A stretch of 31,705 bases of DNA from positions 1 to 31,705 of the forward strand of contig PCCU01000072.1 of assembly GCA_002732015.1 (NCBI GenBank), read 5' to 3'. The stretch comes from Candidatus Pelagibacterales bacterium (GTDB lineage Bacteria > Pseudomonadota > Alphaproteobacteria > TMED109). The translations under genes and the position numbers were made by a program. Positions 23,909-30,810 of the stretch are shown here, piece by piece. Below the pieces are notes generated by a model, which saw only the letters and a program-made list of their open reading frames with translations, was not told where the DNA came from and did not search any database. Every line of letters begins with the position of its first letter. Within the stretch, counting starts at the first letter, position 1.

Positions 23909-25360
23909 TTACTTTTTGATCTTAGGATTAATGTATCCTGATAACCCTCTAATATTTTCGTCAAATTTTATAGTTCTATGTATTGGTGGGAATGCTCTTT
24001 GTCTGCAATTTTCTCTTTCGCATGTTCTACAAGATAACCCTGTGGGAATAGGCTTACTAAAGTCTAACCCATCAGAATATATGCACCTATCTGCATATTT
24101 AATATCAAACCCCATTCCAATAGAAAAAAAAGTTTCAGGAGACCTATAATCACCTATTCTTTTACTAACAGTTCTTGCAAAGCAAACAAAGGTAGCTCCA
24201 TCTAGCATTTTAGAAAGTTGAATTTTAATTTTTCCAGGATTTAAAAATGCAGTGTAGACATTCCAACGTGGACAGGCTACTGAATATCTAGGTATTTTTA
24301 ATCCTGAAATAGAAAATCTTTTTGAAACATTTCCCGCTATATCAACTCGCATAAAATGAAAAGGTATTCCTTTCTTCTTATCTTTTTGTAGAGTTGTTAA
24401 TCTATGACAAACTTGCTCAAAAGAGGTATCGAACCTATTACATAAAATATCAATATCATACCTACATTTTTCAGCTGTTTCCCAAAACAAATCATATGGC
24501 ATAAGAAGTGCTGAAGCAAAGTAGTTAGCTAAAACAGTTCTTCCCAAGGCTAAACTATTGGCACCTGATGCTCCATTAATTTCTAGTTGTCTATCTATTG
24601 CATTATTAGCTACTAGTAATCCAATTTGTTGTGCTATCATAAATTCTTTACTTTCTCTAGATAAAGTATTAGAAACTTTTAATAGTTTTTTATCCTTATA
24701 ATATCTTTTTGAAAAATCTTCTTTAAAGCCTTCTTCAGCAAATTCAACACTTATGGAAAACCTTTCCTTAAGATATACAATCATGCTTTTTAATCTATGT
24801 CCTAATTTCATATCTATTGACTCTGCCTCTTTAGTAGCTATTTCCTCTAGTTCTTTAAAAAAATTATTATTTGACTGTAGTATATCTGATATTAAATCTG
24901 CTGAAGATAACTCTGATCCAGAAGTGTCTGATATATCTTGTTTAACTGAGATCATTTGGTCAGACAACAAAGCCAAATCTTTCTTATTTTGTAAATATTT
25001 TTTGTACAAAGATCTTACTGCCTCTCCCACCACAGGAGAATTCATAGAAAACTCTTTAATATCAATATTCTTTAAATCATGATCCTCAAACAAATTATCA
25101 CTAAAAATATCCATTAAATCTGAATTTAGCTGTTTGTTGTAGTCACTAGTAAGGTCTGATAATTCAATATTGAATAATTTGGCTACTTTTATTAAGAGGG
25201 GGACTGTAATAACTCTTCTATTATTTTCAATTAAGTTTATATATGCTACAGAAATTCCTAACTCAGACGATAACTGCTTCTGGGTTATTCTCTTTTCTCT
25301 TCTCAATCGTCTTATAACGATACCAATATTCGCTGTTATTTCTCTATTAATTTCTAACAT
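23909..25360 (-). CDS. ScfR/PrpR/RamB-like transcription regulator (XRE HTH + IrrE-like domain + DUF2083)
   Basis: 483 aa. An XRE-type HTH (about 13-68: RLRREKRITQKQLSSELGISVAYINLIENNRRV) is followed by a helical linker (80-190), an ImmA/IrrE-fold domain (about 190-330) whose HExxH zinc motif is replaced by AQQIG (243-247), and a C-terminal DUF2083 domain with cysteines at 363, 426, 444, 447 and 452 (CRTCERENCRQRAFPP). In the family, Mycobacterium PrpR binds an acyl-CoA and an Fe-S cluster with this C-terminal part, and ScfR regulators control short-chain fatty-acid metabolism. So this is probably an acyl-CoA-responsive activator or repressor. Its upstream region has repeated AGTTTA boxes. 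Confidence 0.88.
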   Translation of the reverse strand: MLEINREITANIGIVIRRLRREKRITQKQLSSELGISVAYINLIENNRRVITVPLLIKVAKLFNIELSDLTSDYNKQLNSDLMDIFSDNLFEDHDLKNIDIKEFSMNSPVVGEAVRSLYKKYLQNKKDLALLSDQMISVKQDISDTSGSELSSADLISDILQSNNNFFKELEEIATKEAESIDMKLGHRLKSMIVYLKERFSISVEFAEEGFKEDFSKRYYKDKKLLKVSNTLSRESKEFMIAQQIGLLVANNAIDRQLEINGASGANSLALGRTVLANYFASALLMPYDLFWETAEKCRYDIDILCNRFDTSFEQVCHRLTTLQKDKKKGIPFHFMRVDIAGNVSKRFSISGLKIPRYSVACPRWNVYTAFLNPGKIKIQLSKMLDGATFVCFARTVSKRIGDYRSPETFFSIGMGFDIKYADRCIYSDGLDFSKPIPTGLSCRTCERENCRQRAFPPIHRTIKFDENIRGLSGYINPKIKK

Positions 25361-25387
25361 AATTTACTAAATTTACATATTAACAAA

Positions 25388-25533
25388 AGTTTACAAAATT
25401 TTTCAACAAAAAAAAATTAACTTTTTATACATTTTTGCTTGATTTTTGTAAAATAGTTTACTATTATACAAATATGAGTTTAGTAGACTATCATTTACTC
25501 CTCCCTAGTAACAGTATTACAGTTTACTAAACT
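25388..25533. promoter_or_regulatory. Cluster of AGTTTACTA-type boxes in the regulator/psiE divergent spacer
   Basis: Four near-identical 9-mers on the plus strand: AGTTTACAA (25388), AGTTTACTA (25455), AGTTTAGTA (25477) and AGTTTACTA (25521), with offsets 67, 22 and 44, close to multiples of 22 bases or two helical turns. Two are centred in perfect palindromes: AATAGT-TT-ACTATT (25452-25465) and AGTTTA-C-TAAACT (25521-25533); the third is a near-palindrome AGTTTAGTAGACT. The half-sites 25473-25489 and 25521-25538 could also pair as a long imperfect hairpin. They lie in the spacer between the ScfR-like gene and the psiE-like gene; operator sites for that regulator are the simplest reading. 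Confidence 0.55.
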
Positions 25534-25557
25534 CTCATTCTCAGCTATCATTAACTA

Positions 25558-25983
25558 GTGAATAAAAAATTAGAAAATAACGCTAATAACATAGGCAATT
25601 TCCTAGTTAGAACTTTTCACTACTTAGCATTGTTTGCAATAGGCTCTGCTATAGTATGGTCAGCATTTTTTGCGTTCTTAGAAATGGCTCAAAAGACCTC
25701 GGCTAGTATAGAAGATATTCTATTACTTTTTATCTATTTAGAATTGGGTGCAGTTGTTGGAATATACTTTAAAACCAATCACATGCCGGTAAGGTTTTTA
25801 ATTTATGTTGCAATAACTGCCTTAACTAGAATGTTACTAGAGTACCTAAATAACTGGCATAATTCTGGAAACAGTAATTTCCATTATGATATTTTAATTA
25901 TATGTGGCGGTATAGTATTACTTGCTATAAGTATTCTAGTTTTAAGACACTCTTCTTACAATTATCCTACTGATAAAAGTTAA
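25558..25983 (+). CDS. psiE: PsiE-family (phosphate-starvation-inducible) membrane protein
   Basis: 141 aa. Four membrane segments (about 20-45, 52-72, 76-95, 107-127). The loop and helix block LFIYLELGAVVGIYFKTNHMPVRFLIYVAITALTRMLLEY (about 56-95) is the PsiE signature. The start is GTG; no Shine-Dalgarno is visible, so start choice is less sure. PsiE has no established biochemical role beyond phosphate-starvation induction in E. coli. The gene is divergent from the ScfR-like regulator and its upstream region carries the repeated boxes, which suggests control by that regulator instead of, or as well as, phosphate. Confidence 0.82.
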   Translation: MNKKLENNANNIGNFLVRTFHYLALFAIGSAIVWSAFFAFLEMAQKTSASIEDILLLFIYLELGAVVGIYFKTNHMPVRFLIYVAITALTRMLLEYLNNWHNSGNSNFHYDILIICGGIVLLAISILVLRHSSYNYPTDKS

Positions 25984-25986
25984 TAT

Positions 25987-26008
25987 ATTTTGTTCTTATT
26001 TTGTTCTT
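25987..26008 (+). repeat. Two perfect tandem copies of an 11-bp unit
   Basis: ATTTTGTTCTT occurs twice head to tail, immediately after the psiE-like stop and before the 57-aa frame at 26042. The 11-base period is about one helical turn. It may be a regulator site or slipped-strand product. Confidence 0.5.
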
Positions 26009-26041
26009 GTATTCTGTAGGTTAATCTATATCTTTTAAAGT

Positions 26042-26215
26042 ATGGATAATTCTGATCTTTATAAAATATGGTATGTTATAATGAAAGCTTTGGAATACGG
26101 ACCTCTCAAAAAGGACATTCTACACCTAGATCAAATATTGGAAAAGGATATTGCACACCATCACATTAAATATAAAAAAAATAAGTTTTATATAAGAATT
26201 ATAAAAAGAAAATAA
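26042..26215 (+). CDS. Small hypothetical basic protein, 57 aa
   Basis: ATG at 26042 to TAA at 26215. The product is soluble-looking, Lys/His-rich (KDILHLDQILEKDIAHHHIKYKK, abbreviated in part) and ends in IIKRK. It has no recognised motif and only a weak ribosome site. Its stop falls 2 bases short of the stop of the convergent gene, the tight spacing seen for real convergent pairs in this window. Codon use is ordinary for the region. Too short to be sure that it is translated. Confidence 0.42.
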   Translation: MDNSDLYKIWYVIMKALEYGPLKKDILHLDQILEKDIAHHHIKYKKNKFYIRIIKRK

Positions 26216-26217
26216 TT

Positions 26218-26610
26218 TTAGTCTTTTTCTTTAAACTGTTTATTTAAAGAATCAAAAATTTCTTCTAGCCTTCCTTCCTCTGTACAATTAGCTTCTAGTA
26301 TTAAGCTTTCTTTTACTTTTACAGGAATACTGCTGTAGTGAAATCCATCATACTTATTATTAGCTTGCAGCTGAACTTTACTAGATCTTTTTAAATACAT
26401 AGTTGCTTTTTTATTTTCAAAGAACGCATTTTTATTTTCAGGGTATGTTGATACCATAAATGCCGAGTCTATAAGCTCACAATTGTTTTTAAGGGTAATA
26501 TCAACCTTGATGACTTGATTATTATATTCTTGTTTTTCAATTAGATATTTGATTAAGAAAACAAATAATAGAATAAGAACTGGCAAAAATAAAAACTTTG
26601 AAATTCTCAT
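26218..26610 (-). CDS. Hypothetical membrane-anchored protein
   Basis: 130 aa. One N-terminal hydrophobic segment (about 4-24) acts as signal anchor; the remainder is a small periplasmic domain of short strands (VIKVDITLKNNCELIDSAFMVST, then KVQLQANNKYDGFHYSSIPVKVKESLILEANC) with two cysteines (about 44 and 109) that could form a disulphide, and a helical C-terminus. The beta-rich layout with paired Cys suggests a small sandwich domain, but I cannot assign a family. Function unknown. Confidence 0.65.
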   Translation of the reverse strand: MRISKFLFLPVLILLFVFLIKYLIEKQEYNNQVIKVDITLKNNCELIDSAFMVSTYPENKNAFFENKKATMYLKRSSKVQLQANNKYDGFHYSSIPVKVKESLILEANCTEEGRLEEIFDSLNKQFKEKD

Positions 26611-26662
26611 AATAAGAGCTTATCAAAAAAAAAACACAATCTAAAATAATATATTAAAAAAA

Positions 26663-26909
26663 TTAATAATTATAAGTCTGTAACTTTTTTATACTCTTAA
26701 TCTCAAATCCATACGATTTTGCTATCAGATTTGCAATTACCTTTTTCTCAGATACAGGAAGCTTTTTCAAGGCTTTATCTAGGGCACACTTACCTTCAAT
26801 ATATGATTTAGAAAAATTTGAGTCATTTCCTAACCATTGCTTTATTTGCTTATCACTATCGGTGTTCTCTTTAATAAAGTCACAGGCAAATGATTTAATG
26901 CTAAAACAT
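26663..26909 (-). pseudogene. Small secreted-type protein frame without a usable start (frameshifted or non-standard start)
   Basis: This fills the 311-bp stretch between the previous gene and the EamA transporter. On the minus strand an open frame runs from after a TGA at 26936-26938 to TAA at 26663-26665 with no in-frame ATG, GTG or early TTG. The product looks coding: ACDFIKENTDSDKQIKQWLG, then SYIEGKCALDKALKKLP and KKVIANLIAKSYGFEIKSIKK, with two Cys. An ATG at 26907-26909 (ATG TTT TAG) is out of frame by one base; removing one T of the TTTT run would give MFSIKSFACDF and restore the whole frame. So it is a recent frameshift, a sequencing indel, or a gene starting at ATT (26899). Family unknown. 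Confidence 0.5.
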
Positions 26910-26921
26910 AGATTTGTAAAT

Positions 26922-27791
26922 TTAAAATATAAAAGTCAACCCTAGAAAAATTATAAGAATACTTAAAATTTTTTTAATACCTATGTGCTCTTTAAAAACT
27001 AAATATCCAAACATTAAGGCCATTAAGATCCCTATTGCTCTCTTAAAAACCTCTAGAATAGGAACTAAGTTAACTTTTAAGGCAGCTAGTTGAGAAATTG
27101 TTGCTGAAAAACTAATTATAATTAAAAATAATACTAAGTAAATTTGCTTACTGTTCTTAGAATTAATAAAACTTTGATATTTTGGCACTCTAATAAATAA
27201 ATACAAAAAAAATATTCCAACAAAAGACTGCAAAAATCCATGAAAGAAGATATCGGTATAAAGCAAACTCTTTTTATCTAAAACAGGAATTAGGCTCCAA
27301 ATAAGCGTGACTAAAATTATCTTTTGTGCTCCTTTATTTTTCACTAAAGTAAAAGGACTAACTAATAAATCTCTAATTTGTAAAGATTTACTAAAAAGCA
27401 CAAATGATCCAAAGAAAATTATGAATATTCCAAAATACTGAAACACTGATAAAACCTCATTTAGTAAGACATTTGAAAATAATAATGAAAATAAGGGAGA
27501 ATAGCTTAATAAAGGTATACACAAACTAATTTCTTCATTCTTCAAGGCGTTTAAAAAAAAATATAAAGCAATTATATTAAGAAATGAAATGATAAATAGC
27601 AGAATAAAATAATTAGAGTTGGTTATAGTTAAACTAGAATAATAAAGACAAAAAAGAAATATTATAAGTTGCGATGATAAAATAATATATATTATCTGAG
27701 TAGTAGATAAAAACTCTAGACAAACCTTTCTAATCAGGTCAAAAAAACCCCAAAGAACTGAAGATATTAATAAAATAAAAAAAGATATCAC
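26922..27791 (-). CDS. EamA/DMT-family permease
   Basis: 289 aa with about ten hydrophobic helices in two EamA halves (1-135 and 150-289). The family-like start SSVLWGFFDLIRKV and the repeat VTLIWSLIPVLDKKSL (about 160-175), plus the end-of-half FQYFGIFIIFFGSFVLF and IKKILSILIIFLGLTFIF, are typical of drug/metabolite transporters. The start is GTG at 27791, one base after the stop of a tiny upstream frame. Substrate unknown (amino acids, nucleosides or metabolites are common). The stop lies inside the start of the damaged small frame downstream. Confidence 0.82.
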   Translation of the reverse strand: MISFFILLISSVLWGFFDLIRKVCLEFLSTTQIIYIILSSQLIIFLFCLYYSSLTITNSNYFILLFIISFLNIIALYFFLNALKNEEISLCIPLLSYSPLFSLLFSNVLLNEVLSVFQYFGIFIIFFGSFVLFSKSLQIRDLLVSPFTLVKNKGAQKIILVTLIWSLIPVLDKKSLLYTDIFFHGFLQSFVGIFFLYLFIRVPKYQSFINSKNSKQIYLVLFLIIISFSATISQLAALKVNLVPILEVFKRAIGILMALMFGYLVFKEHIGIKKILSILIIFLGLTFIF

Positions 27792-27792
27792 T

Positions 27793-27876
27793 TTATAAAA
27801 ATAAAATTATAACAAATGCTAGGATCAATATAATAAATATAGGGTATAACAAATAAATAAGACAACCTTTTAACAT
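27793..27876 (-). CDS. 27-aa single-helix membrane peptide between the deacetylase and the EamA gene
   Basis: An ATG 2 bases after the deacetylase stop opens a 27-codon frame that ends 1 base before the GTG of the transporter, so it uses the whole 87-bp gap. The product (MLKGCLIYLLYPIF, then about 13 more hydrophobic residues) is one uninterrupted membrane helix with a short basic N-terminus. The perfect fit between two stop/start junctions on the same strand argues for translation, possibly as a small partner of the transporter. No Shine-Dalgarno is evident; translational coupling would be needed. Too short for family assignment. Confidence 0.5.
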   Translation of the reverse strand: MLKGCLIYLLYPIFIILILAFVIILFL

Positions 27877-27878
27877 AA

Positions 27879-28922
27879 TCAAAAAATATCAGGTTCATCT
27901 TTAATATAATTTATCCAATCATGCTTTGGAATATTTTTATATTTAATATTATTTAAAAAATCTTTTGCTTTTTTATTTATTTTTAAAGACTTTGTTTCTC
28001 CAGCCAATGTTGCTAGGTTATAGGTCCAAGCTCTAATAGTAATCCATGGGTTGTAACCCCCTCCTCCCATAACTATTATTTTTTCAGATAAACTTTTCAT
28101 TATTTTTATAATATAAGACATGGAGTTATTACTTAGCTCCATTTTTGACATTTTGTCATACTTTAAACAATCTGCTCCCATTTGCATAAGTGTAACCTCC
28201 GGTGAAAATTTTTTTATTATTTTAAAAATTATTTCATCTGTTATTTTTTTAAAATTAGAGTCATTAAACCCCTCAGAAACAGGAAAGTTATAAGTATTAT
28301 GCATAGAATCATAAAGATAAGTTCCTGTTTTAGGCCATAAATTTTCTTGATGGATTGAAATTGTACAAACTTCTTGGTTTTTTTTAAAATATTCAATTAT
28401 ACCATCTCCGTAATGTGCATCCATATCAAAATAAAGAATTTTTTTATAACCTTTGGCTTTTAAAACTAATATAGCAATAGCAATATCATTTAGATAACAA
28501 AAACCATCTGCCATGCTTTGCTTTGCATGATGGGCACCTGAACCTGGACTAAATACATATTTATATTTTTTTTTTATTAGATCAGTCGCTAATATTAGTG
28601 CTCCTGTAGAAGTAGCATGTCTAGAAAACATCTGTTTAAATATAGGGTTACTGTATGTTCCTAAATTATATTTTCTAGCATTATCTTTAGATATACATTG
28701 TGTTTTTTCGGTTTTTTTTAGTATTTCTAGATAATCAAATGAGTGAAATAGTTGTAGAGTTTTAAAATTTGCTTTTTTATTTTCTACATAATCTACCTTT
28801 TTTCTTAAATTTATTAACTTTGTAAAATCATAAACATTAGAAATTCTTTTTGGAAGAACTGGGTGATTTTTTCCAAAACTAGAGTTTCTGAAAATATCAT
28901 TATATAAAAAAGCTACAGTCAT
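27879..28922 (-). CDS. Histone-deacetylase-family (AcuC-like) amidohydrolase
   Basis: 347 aa arginase/deacetylase fold. Active-site residues are complete: the His pair H131-H132 in GSGAHHA, zinc ligands D168 and H170 in DMDAHYGDG, third ligand D251 in MGADCLKYD, and transition-state Tyr Y290 in GGGGYNPW. Bacterial members deacetylate acetyl-lysine (AcuC on acetyl-CoA synthetase) or acetylpolyamines. The Tyr and the GADCLKYD-LSN spacing favour the class I/AcuC type over acetylpolyamine amidohydrolase, but the substrate is not certain. It is divergent from the metY control region and leads a run with the 27-aa peptide and EamA permease. Confidence 0.9.
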   Translation of the reverse strand: MTVAFLYNDIFRNSSFGKNHPVLPKRISNVYDFTKLINLRKKVDYVENKKANFKTLQLFHSFDYLEILKKTEKTQCISKDNARKYNLGTYSNPIFKQMFSRHATSTGALILATDLIKKKYKYVFSPGSGAHHAKQSMADGFCYLNDIAIAILVLKAKGYKKILYFDMDAHYGDGIIEYFKKNQEVCTISIHQENLWPKTGTYLYDSMHNTYNFPVSEGFNDSNFKKITDEIIFKIIKKFSPEVTLMQMGADCLKYDKMSKMELSNNSMSYIIKIMKSLSEKIIVMGGGGYNPWITIRAWTYNLATLAGETKSLKINKKAKDFLNNIKYKNIPKHDWINYIKDEPDIF

Positions 28923-28938
28923 TTTTAATATATATATA

Positions 28939-28966
28939 TTGACTTTTTTTTTAAAATAAATAAATT
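28939..28966 (+). promoter_or_regulatory. Putative sigma-70 promoter for metY
   Basis: TTGACT (28939-28944), 16-base spacer, TAAATT (28961-28966). Transcription would begin near 28973, exactly at the 5' edge of the SAM-II aptamer, which strengthens the call. It lies in the 171-bp spacer shared with the divergent deacetylase gene. Confidence 0.6.
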
Positions 28967-28972
28967 AGTTTT

Positions 28973-29026
28973 TGCGCTGATTTGAGCTCCAGCTTGCGAG
29001 CGCTTTATAAATACTGCTAAAGAGGT
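28973..29026 (+). ncRNA. SAM-II riboswitch aptamer
   Basis: The sequence matches the SAM-II class: P1 stem GCGCT (28974-28978) with AGCGC (28999-29003), conserved CTGATTT after the 5' strand, CTTGC before the 3' strand, ATAAA after it, and GCTAAAGAGG at the 3' end. The H-type pseudoknot is formed by loop CTC-CAG (28987-28992) pairing with GAG (29022-29024) and CTG (29014-29016) around the conserved CTAAA. The layout is the same as that of the crystallised metX SAM-II aptamer. It should bind S-adenosylmethionine and switch off metY, lying about 70 bases upstream of its start. Confidence 0.92.
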
Positions 29027-29056
29027 AAATAATCACTACAGCAATATTTTATTTTT

Positions 29057-29087
29057 CTGGAGCTACTCTTAACTTAGTAGAAAAGGA
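29057..29087 (+). promoter_or_regulatory. Candidate expression platform of the SAM-II riboswitch with metY ribosome site
   Basis: CTGGAGCT (29057-29064) is exactly complementary to AGCTCCAG (28985-28992), the aptamer loop that makes the pseudoknot. It overlaps by two bases a second hairpin, CTACT (29063-29067) with AGTAG (29076-29080), which ends one base before the metY Shine-Dalgarno AAAGGA (29082-29087). Its loop (CTTAACTT) could also pair with AAG of that site. The two structures are mutually exclusive, giving a plausible on/off switch. Confidence 0.5.
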
Positions 29088-29093
29088 TATAAA

Positions 29094-30386
29094 ATGACAA
29101 ATTTAAATTTTAAAAATGAAGAAACCCAAGCCATTCACGCTGGTTGGAGAGCAGATACTAGTACAAATTCTGTTGCAGTTCCTATTTATCAAACTACTTC
29201 TTATCAGTTTAATGATGCAAATCACGCAGAAAACCTTTTTGCATTAAAAGAACTCGGGAATATTTATACTAGGATAATGAACCCTACCTGTGATGTTTTA
29301 GAAAAAAGAATTTCAGCTTTTGAAGGAGGTGTTGCAGGATTAGCTGTATCTTCTGGACAAGCTGCTACTGCACTGGCTATACAGAATGTTGCTAGAAATG
29401 GTGATAATATTATAAGTTCTACTGATATATATGGCGGAACATGGAATTTATTTTCTAATACGCTAAAAGATCAGGGAATAGAAGTCAGATTTGTTGATCC
29501 CTCTAATCCAGAAAATTTTAGAAATGCTTCAGATAAAAAAACTAGAGCCTATTTTGGAGAAACTTTACCCAATCCTAAACTAGATATTTTTCCTATAGAA
29601 GAAATTTCTACTATCGGAAGGGGGATTGGAATTCCATTGATACTTGATAATACTGCTGCTCCTTTCATCTGCAAGCCTTTCTCTCATGGAGCTTCAATAG
29701 TTGTTCATTCCACTACAAAATTTATTGGGGGACAAGGTAGTGCTATAGGAGGAGTTATTATAGATGGAGGAAATTTTCAATGGGAAAGTTTTAAAGAACA
29801 ACAACCAGCGCTTAATTTACCTGACCCTAGCTATCATGGCACTATTTGGTCTGAAGCCGCTAAACCGTTGGGTCCCATTGCTTACATACTTAAAGCTAGA
29901 ACTACTCTTCTGAGAGATTTAGGCTATGCAATGAGTCCTTTTAATGCATTTCAATTTATACAAGGGTTAGAAACTTTATCATTAAGAATTGAAAGACAAT
30001 CAAAAAATGCACTAAAAGTTGCTTCTTTTTTGAATAGTCATGATAAAATCTCCAAAGTCATTTACCCTACTTTAAAAAATAACTCTAAAGCAAGAGACAA
30101 ATACTTTACTAAAAACCTTTTTGGAAATTTAATAGGATTTCATCTTAAAGATGGATACAAAGCATGTAAAAAGTTTATAAATAATTTACAGCTTTTTTAT
30201 CATGTAGCAAATATAGGAGATGTAAGAAGCTTAGCTATTCATCCTTCTTCAACAACTCACTCTCAGTTGTCCTTAGAAGACCAAGAAAAAGCAGGTGTAT
30301 TCAAAAATTATATTAGGCTTTCTGTAGGAATAGAACATGAAGATGATATTATCTTAGATATTAAAAACGCTCTAGAAAAAATATAA
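29094..30386 (+). CDS. metY: O-acetylhomoserine sulfhydrylase (PLP-dependent)
   Basis: A 430-aa Cys/Met-metabolism PLP enzyme. PLP Lys is K209 in VVHSTTKFIGGQG; D185 (ILDNTAAP) contacts the pyridine ring; YTRIMNPT (58-65) supplies the phosphate-binding Tyr and Arg of the neighbouring subunit. AFEGGVAGLAVSSGQAA is the usual N-terminal signature. The length (longer than MetB/MetC, about 385-400) and the DPSYHGTIW and GDVRSLAIHPSSTTHSQL segments favour MetY, which makes homocysteine from O-acetylhomoserine plus sulfide. An AAAGGA Shine-Dalgarno lies 6 bases upstream. Control by a SAM-II riboswitch gives feedback from the end product SAM. Confidence 0.94.
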   Translation: MTNLNFKNEETQAIHAGWRADTSTNSVAVPIYQTTSYQFNDANHAENLFALKELGNIYTRIMNPTCDVLEKRISAFEGGVAGLAVSSGQAATALAIQNVARNGDNIISSTDIYGGTWNLFSNTLKDQGIEVRFVDPSNPENFRNASDKKTRAYFGETLPNPKLDIFPIEEISTIGRGIGIPLILDNTAAPFICKPFSHGASIVVHSTTKFIGGQGSAIGGVIIDGGNFQWESFKEQQPALNLPDPSYHGTIWSEAAKPLGPIAYILKARTTLLRDLGYAMSPFNAFQFIQGLETLSLRIERQSKNALKVASFLNSHDKISKVIYPTLKNNSKARDKYFTKNLFGNLIGFHLKDGYKACKKFINNLQLFYHVANIGDVRSLAIHPSSTTHSQLSLEDQEKAGVFKNYIRLSVGIEHEDDIILDIKNALEKI

Positions 30387-30394
30387 AATAAAAG

Positions 30395-30436
30395 AGTAAT
30401 TAGAAGAGAAGATTTAATCTTCTAATTACTTTTTTT
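30395..30436 (+). terminator. Intrinsic (rho-independent) terminator of metY
   Basis: AGTAATTAGAAGA and TCTTCTAATTACT are perfect 13-base arms around a 10-base loop, followed directly by seven T (30430-30436), 8 bases after the metY stop. The T-run overlaps the first bases of the sigma-54 element. Confidence 0.92.
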
Positions 30437-30451
30437 GGCATACTCCTTGCT
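30435..30451 (+). promoter_or_regulatory. Sigma-54 (-24/-12) promoter
   Basis: TTGGCATACTCCTTGCT fits the RpoN consensus TTGGCAYRNNNNTTGCW at every position, with GG and GC separated by exactly 12 bases. Transcription would start near 30462, leaving a leader of about 18 bases that contains the perfect Shine-Dalgarno AGGAGGA (30470-30476). It lies directly after the metY terminator and directly before the 50-aa gene. An enhancer-binding activator would be needed; no such gene is in the window. Confidence 0.8.
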
Positions 30452-30479
30452 TATAACTAAGAGATATTTAGGAGGAAAT

Positions 30480-30632
30480 ATGTTTAATATAGAAAAAACT
30501 TTATTACTAGCAAGAGCAGCTTTTATGCATGGATATATTATAGAAGCTAAAATACTTTATAAAAAATTATTAAAATTACAACCAAATCATTCAATTGCAA
30601 AAAAAGAGTTTTCATTAATTAGATCTTTGTAA
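30480..30632 (+). CDS. 50-aa single-TPR-unit small protein under sigma-54 control
   Basis: I place the start at the ATG at 30480, because AGGAGGA lies 3-4 bases before it; a TTG frame from 30435 would begin inside the promoter. The product is almost one tetratricopeptide unit: LLLARAAFMHGYIIEAKILYKKLLKLQPNHSIAKKEF (about 8-44), with A/G/Y/P at TPR positions. There is no signal peptide, so cytoplasmic. It has the strongest ribosome site in the window, suggesting high output on induction. A single TPR usually needs to dimerise or bind another helical protein; the exported TPR protein downstream is one candidate. No name can be given. Confidence 0.78.
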   Translation: MFNIEKTLLLARAAFMHGYIIEAKILYKKLLKLQPNHSIAKKEFSLIRSL

Positions 30633-30636
30633 ATTG

Positions 30637-30810
30637 ATGGAAAATACTTTTAGTATTTTAATAAATTTAATATTTATTGGTTTTTTTATTTACATTTATA
30701 AAACAAATAAATATTTTCTTACTGTTTATATTCTTATAATACTTCTGTTGATTTTTCTTTTGCCTGATATTATTATTCCTAAAATATTGTGGCAAATTTT
30801 TCTAATATAG
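30637..30810 (+). CDS. 57-aa membrane protein, two predicted helices
   Basis: ATG 4 bases after the 50-aa gene's stop; TAG at 30808-30810. Product: a short N-terminus, helix 1 (about 5-21, INLIFIGFFIYIY), basic turn YKTNKY, helix 2 (about 27-42), then LPDIIIPKILWQIFLI, perhaps amphipathic. It is too short for normal gene calling but fits tightly between neighbours, overlapping the downstream GTG by 22 bases. Composition is very T-rich, as expected for a hydrophobic product in this genome. Role unknown; a membrane anchor for the TPR proteins is a possibility. Confidence 0.58.
   Translation: MENTFSILINLIFIGFFIYIYKTNKYFLTVYILIILLLIFLLPDIIIPKILWQIFLI

Noticed and set aside
25987..26008. CRISPR-like repeat.
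   Set aside because: Only two directly adjoining 11-bp copies, no spacers and no cas genes in the window.
29026..29093. A second, tandem SAM-V riboswitch after the SAM-II aptamer, as known for metY in some marine Alphaproteobacteria.
   Set aside because: The conserved SAM-V core (GCTAAA-type segment next to the ribosome site) is not seen; only a short hairpin and the complement to the SAM-II loop are present.
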